From Plebeiibacterium marinum (lineage in GTDB: Bacteria > Bacteroidota > Bacteroidia > Bacteroidales > Marinilabiliaceae), in contig NZ_JAPDPI010000027.1 in the NCBI RefSeq assembly GCF_026013615.1, positions 1 through 64,000 on the forward strand: a stretch of DNA of 64,000 nucleotides, written 5' to 3'. The translations under genes were made by a program, and so were the position numbers. The notes beneath the pieces were generated by a model, which was not told the DNA's origin, did no database searches, and saw only the letters and a program-made list of their open reading frames with translations. Shown here in pieces: positions 54,862-64,000 of this stretch. Numbering within the stretch: position 1 is the first letter of the stretch; every line of letters starts with the position of its first letter.

Positions 54862-57800
54862 ATGAGAATAAAGATGTTTTATTTGTTGGTTTGCCTGGTT
54901 GTTTTTGAATTGTCTGCCCGTGATATAGAGTTTGAATATCTGGGACTAAGAGATGGTTTGTCGCAAGTGTCAGTTACTTCAATGGTGCAGGATGACTTTG
55001 GTAGGATATGGATAGGTACCAGAGATGGTTTAAATGTGTATGATGGCAATAAAATAAAAACTTTCAGGTCAGTTAAAGGAGATTCAACTTCACTGTTGGG
55101 ACATAACTTGCGTAAACTGGTAAAAGATGGTCATTACATATGGACTGTTTCTTATGCTGGTATTTCACGTTTAAATATTGAAACATTAACATTTGAGCAA
55201 TTTCCTTTTAATGGAGTTCTCTCTATTTTACCCTATAACAACAAGCTATTGCTTGGAACAACACGTGGATTATTTGAGTTAAATCCTGAACTTGGAGCAT
55301 TTGTTTTAAGAACAGATATATTTGAGAAAAATAGTCCGGTATATAATCTTACAGTTGATAATGCAGATATTCTTTGGGTAGGTAGTGAAGATGGATTATT
55401 CAAGTATGATATAAAAGGTAAGTTGACCACAAAAGTACTCAATGCAGCCACTAATATTGTTTTTTCAGATTCTAAAAAGCGAATATGGGTAGGAACTCAG
55501 AATGATGGGGTGTATCTGATTGATAGGCAGAATGAAGTGTTGCAGCATTTTGTACATAGTGATACTGAAAAATCACTGGTTCATAACATAGTTAGGGATA
55601 TATGTGAAGATTCACAAGGAAACATCTGGATTGGTACTTTTTTGGGATTGAGCATTATCGATGGTATTTCAATGAAAATTGAAAACTATCAGCAATCAGA
55701 AGTTAACAGAAAGCAATTATCTCACAATAGTGTGTATTGTATACTTAAAGATAAGCAAGGAACCATGTGGGTTGGGACGTACTTTGGTGCTATTAGTTAT
55801 TTTAATCCCGATTTTCATGTATTTAAGTATTATCATGTTAGAAACGATAATTCACAAGGGGTTAGTTATAATGTAATAGGTCAAATGATCGAAGACAAAA
55901 ATGACAATTTGTGGATTGCAACCGAGGGTGGAGGTTTGGATTACTATAATCGCAAAAAAAACACATTTACGCATTACCGACATGTTGAAGGAGTGGCCGG
56001 TTTGTCTCATAATAGCGTGAAATCATTATTGCTGGTTAATAATAAATTGTTAATTGGAACGCATCTGGGAGGGTTAAATATATTAGATATAGATAAACAG
56101 AAGTTTACAGTACTTAAAAATGATCCTAAAGATAGTTCCAGTATTTCATCGAATATTGTTACTGCAATCATACCGTATAAAGATGACTATTTATTAGCCA
56201 CCCATAAAGGTATATTGAGGTTTAATTTAAGAGCAAAGAAATTTTCTCAATTCTTTGAAAATAAACAACAGCAAGCTCTTATTGGAGATGTAATCTTTTG
56301 TTTGTTTGAAGATAGTTTTGGTAAATTGTGGATCGGGACCGAACGAAATGGGTTATTTTGCTATGATCCAACAACAAAACAAGTAAAAAGGTATGTAAAT
56401 GGTGATGAACCTAATTCTATTAGCAACAACACAATAAACAGTATTTTCGAAGATCATAAATTCAGGTTGTGGATTGGGACATTGGGAGGAGGACTTAATC
56501 AATATCATCGTAAATCAGATGACTTTACAAATTACTCAATGCAAAGCCATCATATGCCAAGTAATTTTGTATATGGTATCCAGGAATCGCGCTATGGAAA
56601 TTTATGGATTGCGACAAGCAAAGGATTGGTTAATTTTCATATAGAGAACAACCGGTTTTATAGCTATGATCAAAGCAATGGTTTTCCATTAGATGAGTTG
56701 AACTTAGGAGCATTGTATTTAACCGGACGAGGAGAGGTTTTTGTTGGGGGTATCAATGGAATGATTTCTTTTAAAGAAGAGGATTTGCTTAAAGAAGCAG
56801 GTAGCTATAATTTAGTTTTTTCTTCATTGTTTTTAAACAATGAAGAAGTGAAACCGAATGATGGTAGCGGTTTGTTAAATAAGGATTTGGCATATACTGA
56901 GCAAGTTGTTTTTAAACCTCAACAAGATGTATTTACTATTCATTACACGGCATGTAATTACATAACAACTAATCAAAGTAAATTTGAGTACCGTCTTGAA
57001 AATTTTAACAAAAACTGGATAGATGCAGGAAGTAATACTTCGGTTACATACACAAACTTAGATCCGGGTACTTATAATCTTGAAGTCAGGGTTCTTAATA
57101 GTATTGATGATAGTATTGTAGATTCAAAAAAATTGCAAATAGTAGTAGAACCTCCATTTTATAAAACATGGTATGCTTATGTTATTTATTTGGTATTGTT
57201 AGTTGGCTTAGTGGCATGGTTTAACCAGATTTATCTGGGGAGGGTAAGGCTTGAAGATAGTTTAAAGGCTGAAAAGCGTGAAAAGGAACAGATAAGCGAG
57301 GTAAATCAGTCAAAGCTTAGATTCTTTACCAATATATCGCATGAATTTCGTACTCCCTTAACATTAATAACTGGAACATTAGAGGCTGTGTTGGAAGATA
57401 CAAAAACATCTGCCCGGAATTATAACAGGTTATTGACAATAAACAATAATGCTGTTCGATTAAATAACCTGATTAATGAATTGCTCGATTTCAGGAAAAT
57501 GGAACAAGGTTATTTAAAGTTGCAGGTGGCAGAATATAAAGTTGCGTCATTTGTTGGTGAAGTCTTTCACTCGTTTGTTGAATATGCCCAGTTTCATCAT
57601 ATACAATATGAGTTTACAACTCCACCAGAATCGCTGGCTTTATGGTTTGATGCTAACCAGATGGAAAAAGTTTATTACAATTTAATATCCAACGCGTTTA
57701 AAGTAGTAAGAGATGATGTGGGATCTGTTATAGTTGAGGTTGTAGAACAACCGGATCATGTTGATATTACAATTCGGGATAATGGCCCTGGAATGGAAGA

Positions 57801-58914
57801 AGATAAAATAGAAAAGATATTTGATCGATATTACCAGATTGATCAAATTAATGGTAAAACAAGTGGGCAAGGAAGTGGTATTGGCCTGGCTCTTTGTAAA
57901 GGAATAGTCAAAGAACATCAAGGTGAAATTTTAGTAAAGAGCAAGGAAGGTGCAGGTACTTCCTTTACGGTTCGTTTGAAAAAAGGAAATAAACACTATA
58001 ACGAAGAGCAATTATCCTATATAAATAATGTAATATCAAACCAGGAGCAGGAAATAAAAGAATATGCATTGTTGGATAAGGAAGAAGAGGATGTTGCTTT
58101 ATCAGAGAATGCCACAACATTGCTCATTGTGGAAGACAATGATGAAGCACGGAACCTGATTAGAGATATTTTTAAGAAGAGATATCGGATTATAGAGGCA
58201 ATGGATGGTAAAGAAGGAGTAGAAATTGCTATAGATAATCAACCGGATTTGATTATTTCTGATGTAATGATGCCCAATATGTCTGGTACGCAAATGTGTG
58301 CAAAACTTAAACGCAACGAACAAACAAGCCATATCCCAATTATCTTGCTTACAGCCCGTACGGCCATAGAATATAAAATTGAAGGTGTTGAAACAGGTGC
58401 AGACGATTACATTACAAAGCCTTTTAATATTAAATTGTTAAGAGCCAGAGTGAAAAATTTATTGCAAAGCAGGGCGTTATTACAGCAAAAGTTTAAAGAG
58501 GATCCTAAAGCAGAGCTTAAAGATTTGACAAGTAACTCGGTTGATCAAAGAATGCTCGAAAAAGCGCGTGATATTGTAGAAAAGCATATTGATGATACGG
58601 AATTTGACATCAACGATTTCGCTAAAGAGATGGGATTGGGACGAACAAGGTTATTCTCGAAAATAAAAGGTGTAACCGGACAGACTCCAAATGAATTTAT
58701 GGTGTCAATACGACTTAAAAAAGCTGTAGAACTTTTGAATTCCCAGTCGGGTATGAATGTTTCTGAAATAGCTTATGCTGTTGGATTCAATACGCCACGA
58801 TATTTTGGTAGATGTTTCCGCGAGCATTATGGCATTACACCAACAAATTATATTCAAAATTTAGAAGAAAAGCGCGATGCAGATCCAGATGTTTCATCAA
58901 ATGAGAGTGAATGA
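54862..58914 (+). CDS. Hybrid two-component system sensor/regulator (HTCS 2)
   Basis: About 1350 residues from the ATG at 54862. Signal peptide, reg_prop beta-propeller repeats (GRIWIGTRDG, GNIWIGTFLG and others), a Y_Y_Y domain (about 695-765), transmembrane helix (about 770-792), kinase with His827 in ISHEFRTPLTLI, ATPase (GSGIGLALCKG), receiver with Asp1134 in LIISDVMMPN, and AraC-type DNA-binding domain. It is of the same type as the HTCS in region 1, but its position between GH88 and the lyases marks it as the sensor of glycosaminoglycan fragments. Unsaturated disaccharides are the known ligands of such sensors in chondroitin loci. Confidence 0.95.
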   Translation: MRIKMFYLLVCLVVFELSARDIEFEYLGLRDGLSQVSVTSMVQDDFGRIWIGTRDGLNVYDGNKIKTFRSVKGDSTSLLGHNLRKLVKDGHYIWTVSYAGISRLNIETLTFEQFPFNGVLSILPYNNKLLLGTTRGLFELNPELGAFVLRTDIFEKNSPVYNLTVDNADILWVGSEDGLFKYDIKGKLTTKVLNAATNIVFSDSKKRIWVGTQNDGVYLIDRQNEVLQHFVHSDTEKSLVHNIVRDICEDSQGNIWIGTFLGLSIIDGISMKIENYQQSEVNRKQLSHNSVYCILKDKQGTMWVGTYFGAISYFNPDFHVFKYYHVRNDNSQGVSYNVIGQMIEDKNDNLWIATEGGGLDYYNRKKNTFTHYRHVEGVAGLSHNSVKSLLLVNNKLLIGTHLGGLNILDIDKQKFTVLKNDPKDSSSISSNIVTAIIPYKDDYLLATHKGILRFNLRAKKFSQFFENKQQQALIGDVIFCLFEDSFGKLWIGTERNGLFCYDPTTKQVKRYVNGDEPNSISNNTINSIFEDHKFRLWIGTLGGGLNQYHRKSDDFTNYSMQSHHMPSNFVYGIQESRYGNLWIATSKGLVNFHIENNRFYSYDQSNGFPLDELNLGALYLTGRGEVFVGGINGMISFKEEDLLKEAGSYNLVFSSLFLNNEEVKPNDGSGLLNKDLAYTEQVVFKPQQDVFTIHYTACNYITTNQSKFEYRLENFNKNWIDAGSNTSVTYTNLDPGTYNLEVRVLNSIDDSIVDSKKLQIVVEPPFYKTWYAYVIYLVLLVGLVAWFNQIYLGRVRLEDSLKAEKREKEQISEVNQSKLRFFTNISHEFRTPLTLITGTLEAVLEDTKTSARNYNRLLTINNNAVRLNNLINELLDFRKMEQGYLKLQVAEYKVASFVGEVFHSFVEYAQFHHIQYEFTTPPESLALWFDANQMEKVYYNLISNAFKVVRDDVGSVIVEVVEQPDHVDITIRDNGPGMEEDKIEKIFDRYYQIDQINGKTSGQGSGIGLALCKGIVKEHQGEILVKSKEGAGTSFTVRLKKGNKHYNEEQLSYINNVISNQEQEIKEYALLDKEEEDVALSENATTLLIVEDNDEARNLIRDIFKKRYRIIEAMDGKEGVEIAIDNQPDLIISDVMMPNMSGTQMCAKLKRNEQTSHIPIILLTARTAIEYKIEGVETGADDYITKPFNIKLLRARVKNLLQSRALLQQKFKEDPKAELKDLTSNSVDQRMLEKARDIVEKHIDDTEFDINDFAKEMGLGRTRLFSKIKGVTGQTPNEFMVSIRLKKAVELLNSQSGMNVSEIAYAVGFNTPRYFGRCFREHYGITPTNYIQNLEEKRDADPDVSSNESE

Positions 58915-59069
58915 TAATTTACCGTCATAAAATCAGTGAGTTATTGTTTTTTATTTCGTTAAACTAAACATGTGGCTGAATTATTTTGAACTTATTCTGA
59001 ATTATATTTTGCGTGTATACAATATCAAGGAGGTACATTGCGGTTTTAAAATTCAGTTTAAGTTTAGTT

Positions 59070-60629
59070 ATGAAAAATATGTTTAAGGTACTGTTCGTGC
59101 TGTTTGTATTCACAATGTATCCCAAAGGATATGCACAGAATAGTCAATTGTGGGATGATTACCAACGGGACTATAAAAATGGCAAACCTTCAGAGTTGCC
59201 CAACTTTTCATTTGCCGGATATCATCATAGCGAAAAGGGGATTCCTGATGTAAATTATAATCTGTATGATGTTACAAAATATGGTGCGGTAGCAAACGAT
59301 GATAAATCAGATAAAGAAGCCATCAGAAAAGCAATTGCGGCAGCGATAAAAAATGGGTCAGGAATCGTGTTTTTTCCTAAAGGAAGGTTTTTGGTTAACG
59401 AGGATCTGGACGACAGGAAACCGATTGACGTAAAAGGGAACAATATTGTATTTAAAGGGAGTGGATCGGGTAAAGATGGAACCGAGCTCTTTATGAAAAA
59501 CTACTTGCCAGCTAAAGATCCTGATAAACTATGGACTTGCCCTTATTTGTTTCAGTTTACAGGAGGTGGAAAGGAAGAAGTGATAGCACAGGTTATTAAA
59601 GATGCGAACAGAGGGGAGCATGTTATTAGGGTAAATGATGCTGCAAAAATCAAAGTAGGAGATTGGATTGTGTTGAGGGTTCAAAATAATGCTGCTGATT
59701 TGATTGAAGGTGATATGTGCGGGTGCCATGTGGATAAAACCTGGACATCATTATTGAATAAAGGAGTTTATGTTAACGAATACCATCAGGTGATGGATGT
59801 TAAAGGGAATTCCCTGTTTTTTAAGGAGCCTTTATTGCATAATGTAGATAAAAAACATAATTGGAGTATTTTATCTTATGCCCATTTTGAGGAAGTAGGG
59901 GTTGAGGATATTGCATTTGTTGGTAACTGGCACGAAGATTTTGTTCATCATAAAGACTATGTCCATGATGGGGGATATTCGATGGTTAAATTTACAAGAT
60001 TAGCAAATAGTTGGATTAGAAACTGCCGGTTCACTGATGTGAACAGGGCTGCTTCAATAGGACTTAGTGCCAATGTATCAGTATTAAACTGCGATGTGTC
60101 AGGAACACCTGGGCATAGTTCAATTAGCTCCTCTGCTTCAACCAGAGTGTTAATTGGAAAGGTTAATGATTCCTCTTCGCAATGGCACGCTCCGGGGGTT
60201 ACGGGTGCATGCATTGGAACTGTTTTATGGAGGGTGAAATATAATGAAGATACGAGCTTTGAAACACATGCCTCGCAACCAAGGGCCACTTTATTCGACT
60301 GCATAGAAGGTGGTTTCTTTATTGGTAGGGGAGGGGGTGCCCGTCAAAATCTTCCGAATCATATGGAACATCTTGTGTTATGGAATTATAAAGAGATTGG
60401 AGAACCAGAGACTGATTTTGAGTTTTGGTCATCAAAAACATGGTTTTGGAAAATTATACCACCATATGTTGTTGGTTTTCATGGTGCTGGTTCTACATTT
60501 AAAAAAGACCAGATAAAAGTGCTGGAGTCTTTGGGGACACCGGTTGACCCGGAATCATTATATGAAGCACAATTGAAATTAAGGTTAGGTGAATTGCCGC
60601 TTTGGGTAAAAAATATTAAAAACTTATAA
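59070..60629 (+). CDS. Pectate-lyase-superfamily beta-helix protein, candidate glycosaminoglycan lyase
   Basis: About 519 residues from the ATG at 59070, which gives the signal peptide MKNMFKVLFVLFVFTMYPKGYAQ; an in-frame GTG at 59013 is less likely. The N-terminal YDVTKYGAVANDDKSDKEAIRKAI segment is the Pectate_lyase_3 signature, followed by right-handed beta-helix rungs and a C-terminal block (LESLGTPVDPESLYEAQLKLRLG) resembling DUF4955. Family PL29, founded on a B. thetaiotaomicron protein of the chondroitin locus, is a beta-helix lyase with the same Pfam type, so this is a candidate PL29-like lyase. A hydrolase or epimerase role cannot be excluded. Confidence 0.65.
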   Translation: MKNMFKVLFVLFVFTMYPKGYAQNSQLWDDYQRDYKNGKPSELPNFSFAGYHHSEKGIPDVNYNLYDVTKYGAVANDDKSDKEAIRKAIAAAIKNGSGIVFFPKGRFLVNEDLDDRKPIDVKGNNIVFKGSGSGKDGTELFMKNYLPAKDPDKLWTCPYLFQFTGGGKEEVIAQVIKDANRGEHVIRVNDAAKIKVGDWIVLRVQNNAADLIEGDMCGCHVDKTWTSLLNKGVYVNEYHQVMDVKGNSLFFKEPLLHNVDKKHNWSILSYAHFEEVGVEDIAFVGNWHEDFVHHKDYVHDGGYSMVKFTRLANSWIRNCRFTDVNRAASIGLSANVSVLNCDVSGTPGHSSISSSASTRVLIGKVNDSSSQWHAPGVTGACIGTVLWRVKYNEDTSFETHASQPRATLFDCIEGGFFIGRGGGARQNLPNHMEHLVLWNYKEIGEPETDFEFWSSKTWFWKIIPPYVVGFHGAGSTFKKDQIKVLESLGTPVDPESLYEAQLKLRLGELPLWVKNIKNL

Positions 60630-60639
60630 AGAAGAAAGT

Positions 60640-61254
60640 ATGAAGTCGTTAGTTATTGTATTAAGTATTGTTTTGTTAGGTATATCAGGAAGTTTATATG
60701 CTAAAAAAACTGTAAAAGTAAAGGTGTCTCAGGATGCATTTGTACAAGGTGGAGAGACCGCTAATGAAGCTATGGGGGCAACAACCGAGGGGAGAATGAG
60801 GGTGATGAAATCGAATGGTAATGATAAATATTCGCGGACATCATATTTGCAGTTTGACCTTAAAAAAGTAGAGGATTTTGATAGTGTTGATCTAAATATT
60901 TGTGTTCGTGTGTATCCATGTAAGGATGATGCTTCGGCAAAATTTACATTGAATATTTATTCGTGTAGTGATAATAAGTGGAATGAAAATTCCCTTACTT
61001 TCGAAAATAAGCCGGATAAAAATGAATTACTGGTATCAAAAGTTCTTGAGGTAAGTGATGATAATGTGTGGACTAAAATAAGTTTGCCAGTTGAAAAGGT
61101 TAAGGAGTTGATTAATAATAGTAAAAAGGGAAAGGTTTCTTTGGTACTGTCAAATGATGATTTTAACCGTACAAGTATAGAAATTATTACAAAGGAAAGA
61201 ACCTGGAGCAACGGAATGCCCGCGAAACGTGAGGCTTATTTAGAATTGCAGTAG
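60640..61254 (+). CDS. CBM96-like (DNRLRE-type) secreted protein
   Basis: A 204-residue exported protein, 10 bp after the beta-helix gene. The signal peptide (about 1-21, GSLYAKK) is followed by a single beta-sandwich domain with VKVSQDAFVQGGETANE, SRTSYLQFDL, WNENSLTFENKP and SKERTW-like blocks. This pattern is that of the DNRLRE domain, now grouped with CBM96, usually found as part of larger polysaccharide-degrading enzymes. Here it stands alone, so it may serve as a free binding protein for the lyases on either side. No catalytic motif is seen. Confidence 0.72.
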   Translation: MKSLVIVLSIVLLGISGSLYAKKTVKVKVSQDAFVQGGETANEAMGATTEGRMRVMKSNGNDKYSRTSYLQFDLKKVEDFDSVDLNICVRVYPCKDDASAKFTLNIYSCSDNKWNENSLTFENKPDKNELLVSKVLEVSDDNVWTKISLPVEKVKELINNSKKGKVSLVLSNDDFNRTSIEIITKERTWSNGMPAKREAYLELQ

Positions 61255-61353
61255 TTTTTAAGGATGAATCATATAATCATAGCTTCGAACTTATGTGAAC
61301 TCAAAATCAAATGGAGAGCTCTACTTTTAGCTATAATTATAAAGCAATAAAAA

Positions 61354-64000
61354 ATGGAATATTATAAGTTTAAAAAGTTGTTGGTTTTTTTTATCATCTC
61401 AGTAATTTATACTGGATGTTTCAAAACAGTAAGTGCTCAGGAGTTCAGGCACGAAAAGCTATTGTCGTTTGAAGAGCTTAATCAGGAAAAATGGAGTAAA
61501 ACCAAAGGCAATAACTTATCTCTAAGCAATAAGCATTATAAAAACGGAGCATACTCATTGTGTTGGACATGGAAAAAGGCTGGTAGCATTACTTTAAATA
61601 AAGCAATTGGATTTATACCTTTTAATCCGGAAGGAGAGGATAAAGCTATTCCATCATTTGCTGTGTGGATTTATAATGAGAATCCTGTAAATGATCATAT
61701 TAAATTTGTTTTTGGTACCGATGGATCGGATAACTGTCATTTTTCATTTGGATTAAATTTTAAGGGCTGGCGGGCTGCCTGGGTCTCCTTTGAAAGAGAT
61801 ATGCAGGGGGAACCCGTAAGTTCAATGAATATGATGAGGATAGAAACACCGGAAAGTGTAAATAAAGGACAGTTGTTTATCGATCATATGTTTCTTTGTC
61901 ATAATATTGATAGCAGGCATCATACCCCTGATTATCAGGTTCCATTTGTGAATAAAGGCACAACTAATAGTTGGCTCATCCAGCAGGAAGCTAGTAAAGC
62001 AGTTCCGGATATTGAAGCAGAAAAGGTAATTACTGAAGAGCAAATAGCTTCGTTTAAAACAATAGAAAAGCGGTTTTATGATGATATTGTGAAAAAACAA
62101 AAAGTTGATGGGAAATATATTGAGAAGCTGACAAAGCAATTTCAGCATTATAATATTGAGCGAAAGGGAGCGCAGATTAGTGGATTGCCCATTTGGTTTG
62201 GAAGAAATGCTGAATTGTACATCCCCTTTATTGACTGGAAAGAAGCTAAAGGGTTTTACGATAAAGGAGGTCAAAATGTGAATGCATATTTCGACTTTAT
62301 GCTAAAAGTAGCCACTGCTTATGTAAATGTTAAGGATGAAGGGCATAAGAAACAATTGCATAGTATGTTTATGGATTTATATGAGCATATGGTTGATCAG
62401 GGTTTTGCTGCAGGAAGTGGTCTGGGAACCATTCACCACTATGGTTATAATTGGCGAAGCTATTATAGGGCTTTGTTTATTATGAAGAATGTGTTGAGGA
62501 GCGAGGGGCGGTTGCAAGAGGCTGTGGAAGGAATGCAATGGTTTGCAGCAGTAGGTGAAGTGTTTTATAAACCCGAGATTTATGGAATGGATATGGATGC
62601 CTTTAATACTCAGGTGATGGGAAGGTTGGCCAGTATCCTGATCATGGAAAACAGTCCTCAAAAAGTGCAGTGCCTCAAATGTTTTTCCCGATGGATTGAT
62701 AATGGGTTAATGCCGGCACCAGGACTAAATGATGCTTTTAAAATTGATGGCTCTGCTTATCATCATGCAAATAATTATCCGGCCTATGCTACAGGAGGTT
62801 TTACAGGTGCTGTGCGAATGGTATATTTTATGAGTGGCACGTCATTTAAAGTATCAAAGGAGGCTCATAGTAATTTAAAAAAGGCATTGTTAACCATGCG
62901 CTTTTACTGTAATAAATTGCACTGGCCAACAACTATGTCCGGGCGCCATCCTGAAGGCAGAGGAAAGTTAATGCCTGATCATTTTGCTATTTTGGCTAAA
63001 GCCGGTTCTCCCGATGGAAATGAGACAGTTGATAATGAATTGGGAGCAGCTTATCTTAGGTTAGTAGATTGTAAAAAAACATCATTTACTAATGAATTTT
63101 TACAGCAAGGCATTAAAGCAGAAACAACTCCTCAGGGACATATTTCGATGCCTTATGCCTCTTCTTCAATACACCGCAGGGGTGAATGGGTTGCATCAGT
63201 AAGAGGGCATTCACGATATTTATGGGCCGCAGAACATTATATAGGAGCAAACCTTTATGGAAGGTATCTGGCACATGGACAGTTGCAGATTATGGGTTTT
63301 GGCAATCCGGTTACAGCTAACAGTAGTGGTTTTGTACAACAAGGTTGGGATTGGAACCGATTTCCTGGTACCACAGTGATTAATTTGCCTGTTGCGGATT
63401 TACGCGCAGATATAAAGAATGTTGATCAATTTTCAGGATATGAAGAGATGTTATTCTCTGATGAAGCATTTGCCGGTGGTGTGGTTTCCGGTAGCCAAAA
63501 TGGTATTTATGCTTTTATACTTCATGAGCATGATAAATACCAGGGGAGTTTAAGAGCACGGAAATCGTATTTCTTTTTTGATGATAAGATTGTTTGTTTA
63601 GGTTCAGGGATTGAAAATGATAATAAGGATCGACCTACAGAAACCACCTTGTTTCAGAATAATTTGGCAGATGGAGATTCGTCCCTGTTGTTAAATGGTG
63701 TTGTTTTACATGATAAGGAATTGGAGGTTGAAGGTGCTGAAAATTGGATGATGGACAATAAAGGGAATGGTTATTTAATTCCTTATGGCAATATCTTTTT
63801 TAAACAGGGATTGCAGGAATCACGAGATGAGAGCAGTGAGAAAGTAACAAAGGGTAATTTTGCATCTGCAGTTTTAAATCATGGTAAAGCACCCCAAAAT
63901 GCATCTTACTCTTATTGTGTGTTGCCTGGTACAAGCTCTGATAATATCAGGAAAGCAGCTTCTGATCCTGGTTATAAAGTTTTATGCCAGACTAAAGAAA
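61354..64000 (+). CDS. Chondroitinase ABC-type PL8 lyase (truncated by window edge)
   Basis: An open frame begins with the ATG at 61354 (signal segment LLVFFIISVIYTGCF) and runs without a stop for 882 codons to the right edge. An N-terminal lyase-N-type beta-sandwich (about 28-190) precedes the (alpha/alpha)5 toroid and central beta-sandwich. Compared with Proteus vulgaris chondroitinase ABC I (His501, Tyr508, Arg560), His471 and Tyr478 in YHHANNYPAYATGG keep the seven-residue spacing, and Arg531 in SGRHPEGR falls sixty residues on. It would depolymerise chondroitin and dermatan sulfate to unsaturated oligosaccharides for the GH88 and sulfatase. The gene continues beyond the window. Confidence 0.9.
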   Translation, partial: MEYYKFKKLLVFFIISVIYTGCFKTVSAQEFRHEKLLSFEELNQEKWSKTKGNNLSLSNKHYKNGAYSLCWTWKKAGSITLNKAIGFIPFNPEGEDKAIPSFAVWIYNENPVNDHIKFVFGTDGSDNCHFSFGLNFKGWRAAWVSFERDMQGEPVSSMNMMRIETPESVNKGQLFIDHMFLCHNIDSRHHTPDYQVPFVNKGTTNSWLIQQEASKAVPDIEAEKVITEEQIASFKTIEKRFYDDIVKKQKVDGKYIEKLTKQFQHYNIERKGAQISGLPIWFGRNAELYIPFIDWKEAKGFYDKGGQNVNAYFDFMLKVATAYVNVKDEGHKKQLHSMFMDLYEHMVDQGFAAGSGLGTIHHYGYNWRSYYRALFIMKNVLRSEGRLQEAVEGMQWFAAVGEVFYKPEIYGMDMDAFNTQVMGRLASILIMENSPQKVQCLKCFSRWIDNGLMPAPGLNDAFKIDGSAYHHANNYPAYATGGFTGAVRMVYFMSGTSFKVSKEAHSNLKKALLTMRFYCNKLHWPTTMSGRHPEGRGKLMPDHFAILAKAGSPDGNETVDNELGAAYLRLVDCKKTSFTNEFLQQGIKAETTPQGHISMPYASSSIHRRGEWVASVRGHSRYLWAAEHYIGANLYGRYLAHGQLQIMGFGNPVTANSSGFVQQGWDWNRFPGTTVINLPVADLRADIKNVDQFSGYEEMLFSDEAFAGGVVSGSQNGIYAFILHEHDKYQGSLRARKSYFFFDDKIVCLGSGIENDNKDRPTETTLFQNNLADGDSSLLLNGVVLHDKELEVEGAENWMMDNKGNGYLIPYGNIFFKQGLQESRDESSEKVTKGNFASAVLNHGKAPQNASYSYCVLPGTSSDNIRKAASDPGYKVLCQTKE

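Noticed and set aside
59027-59040. Strong Shine-Dalgarno AAGGAGG followed by TTG upstream of the beta-helix protein gene
   Set aside because: The TTG opens a frame of only three codons (CGG, TTT, then TAA); the ATG at 59070 with a proper signal peptide is the better start.

Overview
The window is a 64 kb stretch of an AT-rich chromosome from the phylum Bacteroidota. The evidence is SusC/SusD pairs, hybrid two-component regulators, a FecR-type anti-sigma factor, BACON and DUF4843-type lipoproteins, a type IX secretion C-terminal sorting domain, and -7 boxes of the form TAnnTTTG. A marine or soil Marinilabiliales-like member of the Bacteroidales fits the gene mix, but that placement is inference. 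No tRNA, rRNA or CRISPR array was seen.

Region 1 (about 1-35.3 kb) is a large polysaccharide utilization locus best read as a xyloglucan locus. A left flank with a 42-bp tandem array and a MITE-like repeat leads into SusC, SusD, a surface glycan-binding lipoprotein, a BACON-GH5 endoglucanase, a PA14-containing GH31 alpha-xylosidase and a GH3 beta-glucosidase, closed by a terminator. A hybrid two-component regulator (HTCS) follows. Further enzymes trim side chains: a six-hairpin GH65/GH95-like enzyme, GH28, a CE20/sialate-esterase-like enzyme, GH2, GH43, a CE2-like esterase, a second GH31 and GH42. The order SusC-SusD-SGBP-GH5-GH31-GH3-HTCS plus GH2/GH43 resembles the Bacteroides ovatus xyloglucan locus, with extra de-acetylating and galacturonic-acid-directed functions. 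Three promoters in this region (SusC, CE20, second GH31) share a bipartite motif at nearly constant distance from the -7 box, which is a candidate HTCS operator.

Region 2 (35.3-51.7 kb) is an ECF sigma/FecR system. The sigma gene and a T9SS-exported HExxH protein lie on the minus strand. FecR, an STN-domain SusC interrupted by an in-frame amber codon, SusD, a DUF4843 lipoprotein and a PKD-like lipoprotein lie on the plus strand. Two tandem TlpA-like thioredoxin lipoproteins follow, bracketed by palindromic repeats, then a trypsin-like protease with a CxCxxC motif. This set looks more like peptide or glycopeptide use than plain sugar use.

Region 3 (51.7-64 kb) is a sulfated glycosaminoglycan locus, most likely for chondroitin or dermatan sulfate: an S1 sulfatase and GH88 on the minus strand, a second HTCS, a beta-helix lyase-like protein, a CBM96-like protein and a chondroitinase-ABC-type PL8 lyase that runs off the right edge. 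Regions 2 and 3 side by side suggest combined attack on protein and glycan parts of a proteoglycan; this is a hypothesis.
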